A DNA stretch of 64,000 bases from an uncultured Oxalobacteraceae bacterium (GTDB lineage: Bacteria > Pseudomonadota > Gammaproteobacteria > Burkholderiales > Burkholderiaceae): assembly GCA_946480015.1 (NCBI GenBank), contig CAMLIL010000016.1, forward strand, positions 1 to 64,000, written 5' to 3'. The notes below the pieces were generated by a model. It was not told the origin of the DNA, ran no database searches, and saw only the letters and a list, made by a program, of their open reading frames with translations. Made by a program: the position numbers and the translations under genes. Below are positions 28,119-36,188 of this stretch, one piece after another; position 1 is the first letter of the stretch; every line of letters starts with the position of its first letter.

Positions 28119-29663
28119 TTATTTGGAGAGTTGCGGAAACAATGAAAAATCCGGCAGCGGATGAACCTGCAATTCGACCTCGTTACCGATGCTGAAAATG
28201 GACGCCTTCGATCCATCGAATGCCGGCCAGGCCGGCAAGCCCTTTCCGTTCGGACTACCCGTGCGCGCGAAATTGACCAGGGTATCGGCAAGTCTCGTTG
28301 CCAACTGCCGATCTGCCGGGGTCCAGGTGCGCGCTTCCGCGTCAAGATTGTCGAACAGGTAGCGGATTTCCGCGCCATGGCCTGCTCCACAGCCGTAGTT
28401 GCAAGGAGTCGAAGGCGCTGCGGGATGGTGAGCAAAGAAGTAGACATACGATTTGGACCGCCCGTATTTCGCTTGAAGCGCTGCCCAATACGTCATGCGC
28501 CATCCCCACCAGTCATTGGTAAGCTGATCGATGGAGGCTTTTGCCTGGGAATCGGTGGTGCCAGGATAGGCTGCCAGCAGGCGTTCGGATGGCGCATAGC
28601 CCAGCAGATTTGTCACCAGCTCGCGGTGCCTGGCCGCCTTGAAATCGCTTGTGCCCAGGATCTCCGGAGCCAGATCCTTGCCCTCCTCGGCGTTCCATCC
28701 GACCAGCAAGGGAACGTCATTGTGACGGTGATTGCGATATATCGTGGTCATATCGTCGCGCAGCAGATGTCCATCGATTGCTGTGCGCGGCGACCATGCA
28801 GGCTTCTGCAAGTCCTTGACGCTCATCTTGCGCAGCGCCGCCAGATGTTCCGCGCCGACGGCCTTGGCGACAGCCAGTCCATTCGCTTCGGCGGCAGCCA
28901 TCCGATCGTACCGGCTGTCCTCCTCGGCACTGATGGGCATGCCGTCATTACCACTCTCGGCGACGGCGCGCTGAAATAGCCCCTTCGCCAGTGGTGACGC
29001 GGTCAGGAGCGCGACCGAAACACCGCCTGCGGACTCGCCCATAATCGTCACGCGCTCAGGATCGCCACCAAAAGCGGCGATGTTGTTCTTCACCCAGCGT
29101 AATGCTGCGATCTGGTCGAGGATGCCCTGATTGGCGTAGGCGCGGTCTGGCGACTCTGCCGAAAGTTCCGGGTGCGCAAAAAAACCAAATATGCCGAGAC
29201 GATAATTAATCGTAACGACGATCGCTCCGCGCTTGGCGAGATTGGCACCGCTGGACCCGGTGCCCGCGCCCGTGCCGCCGAAAAAGCCGCCCCCATGAAT
29301 CCAAACAATGACGGGAAGTTTCCTGGCTTTTTCAAGCGTCCAGATGTTGAGATATAGGCAGTCTTCACTTTTGGGATCCGGAACCCAGTCCACGGTCTGT
29401 GCACATGCCGGAGAAAAGCTGCGCGCTTGCCTGACTCCTTTCCAGGGGACGACGGGTTGCGGCGCCCGCCAACGCAGATCTCCGACAGGTGGCGCTGCGA
29501 AGGGAATACCGAAATAGGTTTTCAGCGCGCCAGCTTGTGAGCCGACGATGTGGCCACCGGTGACTTTCACCGGGCTTGTCAGCTGGGCGGCATGCCCCAG
29601 CGGGGCCGAAAAGGCCAGCAGGGCTGATGCGGCCAGGCAGATCGCACGAAACGGCATCTCCAT
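28119..29663 (-). CDS. Secreted type B carboxylesterase/lipase
   Basis: A 514-residue alpha/beta hydrolase of the carboxylesterase type B family with a signal peptide (AICLAASALLAFSAPLGHA). Landmarks: GIPFAAPPVGDLRWRAPQP, EDCLYLNIWT, the oxyanion hole VIVWIHGGGFFGGTG, and the nucleophile elbow TIMGESAGGVSVALL (Ser about 210); acid and His residues are further on (HGAEIRYLFDN). The start at 29663 has AAGGAG upstream. Substrate unknown; such enzymes cleave aryl, feruloyl or pesticide esters. It lies near a CE12-type esterase, so a role in plant polymer esters is possible. Confidence 0.9.
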   Translation of the reverse strand: MEMPFRAICLAASALLAFSAPLGHAAQLTSPVKVTGGHIVGSQAGALKTYFGIPFAAPPVGDLRWRAPQPVVPWKGVRQARSFSPACAQTVDWVPDPKSEDCLYLNIWTLEKARKLPVIVWIHGGGFFGGTGAGTGSSGANLAKRGAIVVTINYRLGIFGFFAHPELSAESPDRAYANQGILDQIAALRWVKNNIAAFGGDPERVTIMGESAGGVSVALLTASPLAKGLFQRAVAESGNDGMPISAEEDSRYDRMAAAEANGLAVAKAVGAEHLAALRKMSVKDLQKPAWSPRTAIDGHLLRDDMTTIYRNHRHNDVPLLVGWNAEEGKDLAPEILGTSDFKAARHRELVTNLLGYAPSERLLAAYPGTTDSQAKASIDQLTNDWWGWRMTYWAALQAKYGRSKSYVYFFAHHPAAPSTPCNYGCGAGHGAEIRYLFDNLDAEARTWTPADRQLATRLADTLVNFARTGSPNGKGLPAWPAFDGSKASIFSIGNEVELQVHPLPDFSLFPQLSK

Positions 29664-29673
29664 TATTTCTCCT

Positions 29674-29892
29674 TTAGTTTGGAACGACTGCGGATGGCGG
29701 ATAGTCGACATTGCTGAACATCAAATCACACAAAGCCGCGTGCGCTCCATATACCGGCTTGATGGCGGCCGGTTCGATGGAGAGCGAGGCCTTGTTTTCA
29801 ACCAAAAGCCGCTGGCTGTTCAAGTGCCTGGCAGGCGCACCGCTGGCTGTCGTTGCATTTTCCGCAAGGAAATATAATATATCATTGCCTCG
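29674..29892 (-). pseudogene. Possible 3' remnant of a gene before the carboxylesterase
   Basis: An open frame ending 10 bp before the carboxylesterase start reads protein-like in its last part (QRLLVENKASLSIEPAAIKP, AALCDLMFSNVDYPPSAVVP). The part before looks non-coding. No family recognised. It may be the tail of a gene that once preceded the esterase, or chance. Confidence 0.25.
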
Positions 29893-29989
29893 GCGCCAAG
29901 AAAAATTACTATCAATACACGTGGGGTAAGACGCGCCTGCTAACTGCCTGGCCTGTGGTCCGCCGTCCACGCCAGCATCTTGCGCGATC

Positions 29990-30021
29990 CGGTCAGTCCA
30001 ATTAACATATTGGTCAGACCA
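29990..30021. promoter_or_regulatory. GntR/FadR-type operator candidate before the CE12 esterase
   Basis: A TGGTCAGACCA palindrome lies at 30011-30021, with an imperfect second copy GGTCAGTCC at 29991-29999. TGGTnnnACCA is the general form of FadR-subfamily GntR operators, which include the uronate regulators UxuR/ExuR. The adjacent gene is a pectin-type esterase, 74 bp downstream. Confidence 0.4.
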
Positions 30022-30094
30022 GTGATTTACCCATCAGCGACTCCGCGGGGCAACATTTCGAGCTTGCCTAACCCACCTTAACGGAACCACCTCC

Positions 30095-32185
30095 ATGCAA
30101 AGGTCCCTCCCATCGTTTGGCCGTATCAGGGCCGCACTGCTTGGCGCCACCCTGCTCTGGCTGGCCACCGCCGCGCAGGCGGCCCCACAGCAAGCCGATT
30201 CGGGCGCCGAACGGCGCTTCAACTTTACCGGCCGCCCAGTGCCTGGGGCCGTCAGCGTGACCCTGGACAGCCGCGACGGCGCCCCGCTGTACGATGCGGC
30301 GAGCGGCTTCGGCTTCGTCAATCAGACCGGCGCACTCCCGGCCCGGATCGTGCATACCGCGGAGATCCGCGCCGATGCAAACGGCTTTCAGATCAGCGAA
30401 CCGCGCTTCGACGGCGACGCCAGCAGCGATCACTACAACAACTACGGCATGGCATTCCGCGTGAAGGCCGCTCCGGGCGCCTATGCGATCGCCGTGCGCA
30501 CCACGTCCGACGCCGCCGATACCATCGTGTCGGTCAGCGGCATGCAGGCCAGCCGCCTGAATCCGGGCGTGTTCTGGGACGCGGCCAGCCTGCTGCCCAA
30601 CCGGACCAGCGCCAGCTGGCAAGGAAAGCAGTGGTCCTACCGCTACGTCAACGGGCGCGAGTACATCGACATTGAAATCGAGCCGCGCAAACCCGACGTG
30701 CCTGTCGGCGTCGCAGAGATTTCCATTACCCCAATCGTGGTCCAGCCACGCCCTGCCAATGCCCTCCCCAGCATCTATACCCTGGGCGATTCGACCGTCA
30801 AGTCGTACACCTTCGACGAAGCGCCCATGAGCGGCTGGGGGCAGGTGTTCGACCAGCTGTTTGACCTGCGCCGCGTGCGTGTGGTGAACTATTCGATGGG
30901 GGGACGCTCCTTCCGCAGTGCGTACGCGGAAGGCCGCCTGAACGACCTGCTGCTCGATGCTCATGTGGGCGACACCATACTGATCCAGTTTGGCCACAAC
31001 GACGAAAGCCTTGACGAGACGCGCCGCTTCGGCCGTGGCGCCAGCGAAGCCATGTACCAGGCCATGATCCGCGAGGTCTACCTGCCGGCGATCCGCGCGC
31101 GCGGCGTGGTGCCGGTGCTGGTCACGCCGATGTCGCGCGTGAACGGTGCGCTCAAGCCCGGCGAATCCTATGTGAACTCATTCCAGAAGAGGCGCTTCCC
31201 GGAGCTGATGAAGGCCATCGGCGCTGCCGAAGGCGTCGCCGTGGTGGACCTGAACAGCCGCAGCGTGGAGTATTACAACCAGGCCGGCGAGGCCGCCATC
31301 AGCGCCATGATCATGTCGATCGAGGCTGGCGAAACGCCCGGCAAGACCAACGACGGCAGCTATGCCAACGGCCACCCTGCCAACAAGCTCGATGGGACCC
31401 ACTACAAGGAAGCGCTGTCCAAGCAGTACGCGCGCATGGTGGCGACCGAGCTGGTCCGGCTGGGCAAGGCGGGCGACCGCACGGCCGCCGCAATCGCCGC
31501 ATACTTGCGCGCCCCCGTGAAGGCGGCCATCGACACCAATGACTGGTCGGCCGTGCACCCTGAAGTCGCGCGCGACATCGTCAGCGGCGCGAACGCCTAC
31601 TACCGTAACCAGATCGAGAAGCTGCTGCAGCTGGGCGCACTGCGCACGGACGCGAACAGCAACTTTCACCCCCAGGCCATCATGTCCACGCGCGAGTTCA
31701 TCGGGGCCCTGTGCATGCTGATGCGCATACCCTGTGCCGGCCTGGCGGGCTATGGCGACGGTCCTTTGCGCCGGGAGGCGATGGGCGCAATCCTGTATGA
31801 CGCCTATCGCGCCAGGTTCCGCGCCAAGCCTGCCTATATGACGGACTACAACGGCAGAACCGTGGTTCCAGGCGCACCCGGCTATGACCCCAACCTGGAC
31901 AGCGGCGCGCAGGGCGCCATGTACTATCCGCTGGTGCGCTGGACACAGCTGAGCGATTCCGGCGAAGCCGATCCGGTCTACGCGGACAAGCTGCGCGAAG
32001 CGTATGAACTTGGCCTGATCCGCTCGGAATCGGGCATCGCTCGCGGCCGCATGGTCAACGGCCGGGCGCTCGAACCGAAGGCGCTGGTTAATCGCGGCAA
32101 GGCGGCCAAGGCGCTGTACTTCATGTGGCTGCTGGCGCAGCCGCCCAAGGCGGAAAACGATGTGATTGCCGAACCGGCCGAGTAA
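30095..32185 (+). CDS. CE12-like rhamnogalacturonan acetylesterase with SLH-like C-terminal region
   Basis: A 696-residue secreted SGNH hydrolase (signal peptide to about 29). An N-terminal beta domain typical of bacterial rhamnogalacturonan acetylesterases (FNFTGRPVPGAVSVT) precedes the catalytic part, with block I YTLGDSTVKSY (about 228), GGRSFRS, block III LIQFGHNDES (about 299) and block V LDGTHY (about 433). It should deacetylate pectin side-chain backbones. The last about 220 residues look like S-layer homology units (IEKLLQLGALRTDANSNFHP, MSTREFIGALCML, LREAYELGLIRSE, LVNRGKAAKALYFMW), perhaps attaching the enzyme to the cell surface. Confidence 0.85.
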   Translation: MQRSLPSFGRIRAALLGATLLWLATAAQAAPQQADSGAERRFNFTGRPVPGAVSVTLDSRDGAPLYDAASGFGFVNQTGALPARIVHTAEIRADANGFQISEPRFDGDASSDHYNNYGMAFRVKAAPGAYAIAVRTTSDAADTIVSVSGMQASRLNPGVFWDAASLLPNRTSASWQGKQWSYRYVNGREYIDIEIEPRKPDVPVGVAEISITPIVVQPRPANALPSIYTLGDSTVKSYTFDEAPMSGWGQVFDQLFDLRRVRVVNYSMGGRSFRSAYAEGRLNDLLLDAHVGDTILIQFGHNDESLDETRRFGRGASEAMYQAMIREVYLPAIRARGVVPVLVTPMSRVNGALKPGESYVNSFQKRRFPELMKAIGAAEGVAVVDLNSRSVEYYNQAGEAAISAMIMSIEAGETPGKTNDGSYANGHPANKLDGTHYKEALSKQYARMVATELVRLGKAGDRTAAAIAAYLRAPVKAAIDTNDWSAVHPEVARDIVSGANAYYRNQIEKLLQLGALRTDANSNFHPQAIMSTREFIGALCMLMRIPCAGLAGYGDGPLRREAMGAILYDAYRARFRAKPAYMTDYNGRTVVPGAPGYDPNLDSGAQGAMYYPLVRWTQLSDSGEADPVYADKLREAYELGLIRSESGIARGRMVNGRALEPKALVNRGKAAKALYFMWLLAQPPKAENDVIAEPAE

Positions 32186-32210
32186 GCGCCGGCCGGCGCG
32201 GCCGCGCGCT

Positions 32211-32339
32211 TATCACAGCCGCTTCAAGCAATACCTGCAACACTTCCACGGCGTCGCCTCGCGCCATCGCGCCACCTACCCGGGTTGGCGCCGGGCGCGC
32301 GATGCGCAGCGCATCGGCTCACCCGAGGCGCTGCTGTTC
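32211..32339 (+). pseudogene. Transposase C-terminal scrap (IS1595-like)
   Basis: The frame YHSRFKQYLQHFHGVASRH then TYPGWRRARDAQRIGSPEAL matches, from memory, the conserved end of zinc-ribbon IS1595-type transposases (YHSRLKxWLxxFHGVATxYLPNYLGWRR). No other part of the element is present. It lies just behind the CE12 gene, so an element once inserted there. Confidence 0.55.
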
Positions 32340-32399
32340 CTTTCGGGTCGCGTTCTCATTTTAAAGATGTGCCCGGTCGTGTTATGATCTCGGGAAATT

Positions 32400-32420
32400 A
32401 CATCACAATATGATATAAAT
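32400..32420. promoter_or_regulatory. AT-rich palindromic element before the MarR gene
   Basis: ATCA-CAATA-TGAT followed by ATATAAAT directly before the MarR start codon. MarR proteins commonly bind short AT-rich palindromes in their own promoter. There is no Shine-Dalgarno sequence before the ATG at 32425, so the mRNA may be nearly leaderless. Confidence 0.35.
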
Positions 32421-32424
32421 TCCC

Positions 32425-32838
32425 ATGTCCTCTCCTGCCCTGGGCAAGGCCGATTTCGCGGCTTTGTCTGAATTCCGTTACCAGATGCGGCGCTTCGAGC
32501 GCTTTTCCGAAAACGCCGCGCAATCCGAGGGCATCACGCCCCTGCAGTACCTGCTCCTGCTGCACATCAAAGGCTACCCGGGCCGCGACTGGGCCACCGT
32601 GGGGGAACTGGCCGAACGCCTGCAAGCCCAGCAGCACGGCGTGGTGGCGCTGCTGAGCCGCTGCGAAGCGGCCGGCCTGGTACGGCGCCAGCCCAGCGCC
32701 GTTGACCGGCGCCGCGTTGAAGTACACCTGCTGCCTGCCGGCGAAACTGTCCTGTCGCGGCTGGCCGCCATCCATCGCGCCGAGCTGCAATCGCTGAGCG
32801 GCGTCTTTATCATTCCCAACCTGCCCGACCAACCATGA
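32425..32838 (+). CDS. MarR-family transcriptional regulator
   Basis: A 137-residue winged-helix regulator. Helices FAALSEFRYQMRRFERFSE and ITPLQYLLLLHIKGYPG, recognition part GELAERLQAQQHGVVALLSR and the wing RRQPSAVDRRRVEVHL are typical MarR features. Its stop overlaps the start of a ClC channel gene (ATGA), so the two are translated together and it probably regulates this operon in response to a small molecule or ion stress. Confidence 0.93.
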   Translation: MSSPALGKADFAALSEFRYQMRRFERFSENAAQSEGITPLQYLLLLHIKGYPGRDWATVGELAERLQAQQHGVVALLSRCEAAGLVRRQPSAVDRRRVEVHLLPAGETVLSRLAAIHRAELQSLSGVFIIPNLPDQP

Positions 32839-34592
32839 CCCAATACGACGCACGACGCGACTTCAACGGCGATGACCGTCTCTTGCCGATTGCCGCCATT
32901 GCCGCCCTCATCGGCGTGCTCAGCACCGGCACCGCCTGGCTGCTGCTCCATGCGATCCACCTGTTTACCAACCTGTTCTTCTTCCAGACCCTGTCCGATG
33001 CCTTTCATTCACCGGCGGCCCACACGCTGGGGGCCTGGGTCATTGCCGTGCCCGTCGTTGGCGGCCTGATCATCGGCTTGATCGCGCGTTTTGGTTCCGA
33101 GCAGATCCGGGGCCACGGCATCCCCGAAGCCATTGAAGCCATCCTCTTCAACCGCAGCGCCATGTCGCCCAAAGTAGCGTTGCTCAAGCCGCTGGCGTCC
33201 GCCATAGCGATCGGCAGCGGCGGCCCGTTCGGCGCGGAAGGCCCCATCATCATGACCGGCGGCGCGGTAGGCTCCTTGCTGGCCCAGCATTTCCACATGA
33301 GCGGCGCGGAACGCAAAACCTTGCTGGTGGCCGGTGCCGTGGCCGGCATGACGGCCGTGTTTGGCACGCCCGTTGCGGCGCTGTTGCTGGCGGTGGAATT
33401 GCTGTTGTTCGAACTGCGGCCGCGCAGCCTGCTGCCGGTCGCCATCGCCTGCACGGTAGCGGGCTTCCTGCGTCCGCTGATCATGGACGCCGGCCCCCTC
33501 TTCCCGCAGCAATCGCAGGCACTGCTGCCCGCAGGGCTGCTCTCTTGCGCGGTCGCGGGCGTGCTGTGCGGCGCGCTGGCATGGCTGCTATCGACCGCGC
33601 TCTACCGCATCGAAGATGGCTTCCACAAGCTGCCGGTGCATTGGATGTGGTGGCCGGCGCTCGGTGCCCTGGCCATCGGCATCGGCGGCTATTTTCAGCC
33701 GCGCGCCCTGGGCGTGGGCTACGACGTGATCGGCGATCTGCTGCAAAATCATCTTGCCGTTGGTGTCGTCGTCAGCCTGCTGTTCGCCAAGGCAGTCATG
33801 TGGCTCATTGCGCTGGGCTCAGGAACATCTGGCGGCGTGCTGGCGCCGCTGCTGATGCTCGGCGCCGGCCTGGGCGCGCTGCTGGCCCCCTACCTGCCCG
33901 GCGGAGACCCGTCGATCTGGCCGCTGGTATGCATGGCAGCGACCTTGGGTGGCATGATGCGGGCGCCTATCATGGCAACCGTGTTCGCCTATGAGCTGAC
34001 GCACGATGCCAACGCCCTGCTGCCGGTGCTTGCGGCGTCGGCGGTGGCGTATGGGTTTACCGTCATTACCATGCATCGCTCGATCCTGACCGAAAAGATA
34101 GCGCGCCGGGGCCGTCACATCTACCGCGAATATGGCATCGATCCCCTCGAACGCCACAGCATCGAGGAAGTGATGAGCGCCGTGCCGGACGCCGTCGAGG
34201 CCGACGCACGGGTGGCCGACGTCCTGGAGTCGCATTTTGGCGCGGCGCAGCGCTACCGCGCGTATCCGGTGACGCGCAACGGCGCAGTGATTGGCATGCT
34301 GGACCGTGCAACCCTTGAAACCCCGGGCCAGACGGCCGTCCATGTGGGCGATCTGTATGGGGTGAACGCGCCGATCGTCGCGCTCCCCGGTGAAACCTGC
34401 CGCACCGTGGCCATCCGGCTTGCCGTGCACGGCCTCGAACGCGTGCCGGTCGTGGCCGATGCCGCCAGCCGCCGCCTGGTCGGCGTGGTCAGCCGCAGCG
34501 ACTTGATCAAATCCACACTGATTCTGCACGATGAGGAAAACACGCGTCACCGGTTCCGCCGCATCTCGTTACGACCGCGCGGGCCGGCATGA
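32835..34592 (+). CDS. ClC-family chloride channel/antiporter with CBS domains
   Basis: A 585-residue inner-membrane ClC protein followed by two CBS domains. Selectivity and gating signatures are present: GSGGPFGAEGPI (with the gating Glu in AEGP), AVELLLFELRPRS (Glu at the proton site of exchangers) and GSGTSGGVLAPLLMLG. The CBS part (EEVMSAVPDAVEADARVADV, ERVPVVADAASRRLVGVVSR) would bind nucleotides and gate the pore. Both glutamates suggest a Cl-/H+ exchanger rather than a pure channel. The gene overlaps the MarR gene by 4 bp. Confidence 0.95.
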   Translation: MTQYDARRDFNGDDRLLPIAAIAALIGVLSTGTAWLLLHAIHLFTNLFFFQTLSDAFHSPAAHTLGAWVIAVPVVGGLIIGLIARFGSEQIRGHGIPEAIEAILFNRSAMSPKVALLKPLASAIAIGSGGPFGAEGPIIMTGGAVGSLLAQHFHMSGAERKTLLVAGAVAGMTAVFGTPVAALLLAVELLLFELRPRSLLPVAIACTVAGFLRPLIMDAGPLFPQQSQALLPAGLLSCAVAGVLCGALAWLLSTALYRIEDGFHKLPVHWMWWPALGALAIGIGGYFQPRALGVGYDVIGDLLQNHLAVGVVVSLLFAKAVMWLIALGSGTSGGVLAPLLMLGAGLGALLAPYLPGGDPSIWPLVCMAATLGGMMRAPIMATVFAYELTHDANALLPVLAASAVAYGFTVITMHRSILTEKIARRGRHIYREYGIDPLERHSIEEVMSAVPDAVEADARVADVLESHFGAAQRYRAYPVTRNGAVIGMLDRATLETPGQTAVHVGDLYGVNAPIVALPGETCRTVAIRLAVHGLERVPVVADAASRRLVGVVSRSDLIKSTLILHDEENTRHRFRRISLRPRGPA

Positions 34593-34626
34593 CGCGGGGA
34601 GCGGTCGCGGGCCATGAACGCGATCG

Positions 34627-34905
34627 CTAAGGCAGCGGTCTGCATCGACCGCGCGCAACCTGAATCAGGCGCAGGTTGCGCAGATAGATGGCCAGGCCCA
34701 GCGCTTGCCCGACAATGAACACCGGGTCGCCACGGTAGGCCGCGTAGACGAGCAGGGTCAGGCCGCCCGCCAGGCTGAAATACCAGAACGCCACCGGCAC
34801 GACGCTTTTTCTGGCGCGCTCGCTGTGTATCCACTGGATCACGAAGCGCATCGTGAACAAGCCCTGTCCCAGAAAGCCGACCGCAAGCCACCCGGCCTCC
34901 GTCAT
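34627..34905 (-). CDS. Lipid-A-disaccharide synthase N-terminal-like (LAB_N) membrane protein
   Basis: A 92-residue protein with about three TM helices of the LAB_N family (GFLGQGLFTMRFVIQWIHSE, ARKSVVPVAFWYFSLAGGLT, AIYLRNLRL). The family is named for a region attached to LpxB but has no catalytic residues. In many Gram-negatives the small gene sits with a GT2 glycosyltransferase and an ArnT-like transferase, as here. It starts 12 bp after the GT2 stop on the same strand. A role in handling lipid-linked sugars in the inner membrane is inferred from the context. Confidence 0.88.
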   Translation of the reverse strand: MTEAGWLAVGFLGQGLFTMRFVIQWIHSERARKSVVPVAFWYFSLAGGLTLLVYAAYRGDPVFIVGQALGLAIYLRNLRLIQVARGRCRPLP

Positions 34906-34917
34906 ATCGCCCCCATA

Positions 34918-35967
34918 TCAAAGACGCCTCGCAGCTCGCCGGTCCGGCACATTTTTGCTGGCGGGCGCGCAATCGCCGAGTACGAAATGAATCAGATAGG
35001 GCTCGTTGCGCGTGGATTCGTAATAGGTACGCGTCAGCATTTCCGTGAGGATGCCCGTGCTGACAAACTGGACGCCGACGACCGCCAGCATCACGCCGAG
35101 GATCAACAAGGGCCGGTGGCCGATGTCCGCATGCTCGACCAGCTTGATCCAGCCTAGCCACGCAAGAATCAGGAAACCGGCCACGCCGAACAGCAGGCCA
35201 ATGCGCCCGAAGAAGTGCCCCGGCTTGGCCAGGTAGCGCATGAAAAAATGCATCGCGAGCAAATCGAGAATCACCTTGAACACGCGCGAGAGCCCATAGT
35301 TTGATTTCCCATGGACGCGCGGGAAATGACTGACCACTTCTTCACCGATCCGGTCGGGCGAAGTGATGGTGGCCATCCACGTGGGGATGAAGCGATGCAT
35401 TTCGCCATACAGGCGGATTTGCCGGACCACCGAGGCGCGGAAGATCTTGAGCGAGCAGCCGTAGTCGCGCAGCTTGATGCCGGTGACCCTGGCGACGATG
35501 CGGTTGGCCAGCCACGACGGAACCTTGCGCAGCCAAAGACTGTCCTGCCGGTGCTTGCGCCAGCCGACCAGGAGGTCGAGGTCTTCATCGAGCAGGCGCC
35601 GCACCATGCGCGGCAGGTCCTGCGGATGGTGTTGTAGGTCGCCATCCATGGTGGCGATAATCGTTCCCCTTGCCACGTCGATCCCCGCCTGCAGCGCCGC
35701 GGTCTGGCCGAAGTTGCGGCGCAGGACAACTGCGCGCACATGCGAGGGGTAGGCGGCGACCGCCTGCCTGAGCCGCAATACCGTCCTGTCGCCGCTGCCG
35801 TCGTCTACCACGATCAGCTCCCACGGCCATTCGACGCCCCCGAGCGCCGCAAGGACCTGCTCGACCAGGGGCGCGATATTGTCTTCTTCGTTAAATACCG
35901 GAACGATCACGGACAGCCGGTGTTCCGGCTCCTGACCATTTTCAAAAGTGGTGGCGCGAATCAGCAT
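34918..35967 (-). CDS. Polyprenyl-phosphate glycosyltransferase, GT2 (ArnC/DPM-like)
   Basis: About 349 residues. A cytosolic GT2 domain (LSVIVPVFNEEDNIAPLVEQ, LIVVDDGSGDRT, the metal-binding IATMDGDLQHHPQDLPRM) is followed by two TM segments (FFGRIGLLFGVAGFLILAWLGW, LLILGVMLAVVGVQFVSTGI). Such enzymes load a sugar onto undecaprenyl phosphate for a periplasmic transferase. ATG 35967 is given; a TTG eight codons upstream is possible, and neither has a clear Shine-Dalgarno sequence. The divergent ArnT-like gene is the likely acceptor of the lipid-linked sugar, with LAB_N behind. Confidence 0.9.
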   Translation of the reverse strand: MLIRATTFENGQEPEHRLSVIVPVFNEEDNIAPLVEQVLAALGGVEWPWELIVVDDGSGDRTVLRLRQAVAAYPSHVRAVVLRRNFGQTAALQAGIDVARGTIIATMDGDLQHHPQDLPRMVRRLLDEDLDLLVGWRKHRQDSLWLRKVPSWLANRIVARVTGIKLRDYGCSLKIFRASVVRQIRLYGEMHRFIPTWMATITSPDRIGEEVVSHFPRVHGKSNYGLSRVFKVILDLLAMHFFMRYLAKPGHFFGRIGLLFGVAGFLILAWLGWIKLVEHADIGHRPLLILGVMLAVVGVQFVSTGILTEMLTRTYYESTRNEPYLIHFVLGDCAPASKNVPDRRAARRL

Positions 35968-36188
35968 TGGTGGCGACGGGTGGTTGGTCAATCAGCAGGT
36001 TGGGCACATTGTCGTGTCGCCGCTGCGCCCTTCATTGGAGGTGCGTCAAGTCCACCCCTGCATTTCTTTGTGTCAGCTCGCAATGGCGACTCCTCGATGC
36101 TGATCAAAATCCCGCCATCGACAACTCCCTATCCTGTCGTTTCAGCCGGACCGGATCGGCGTGTTCGCGTCACTGACGGAGATCGTGA

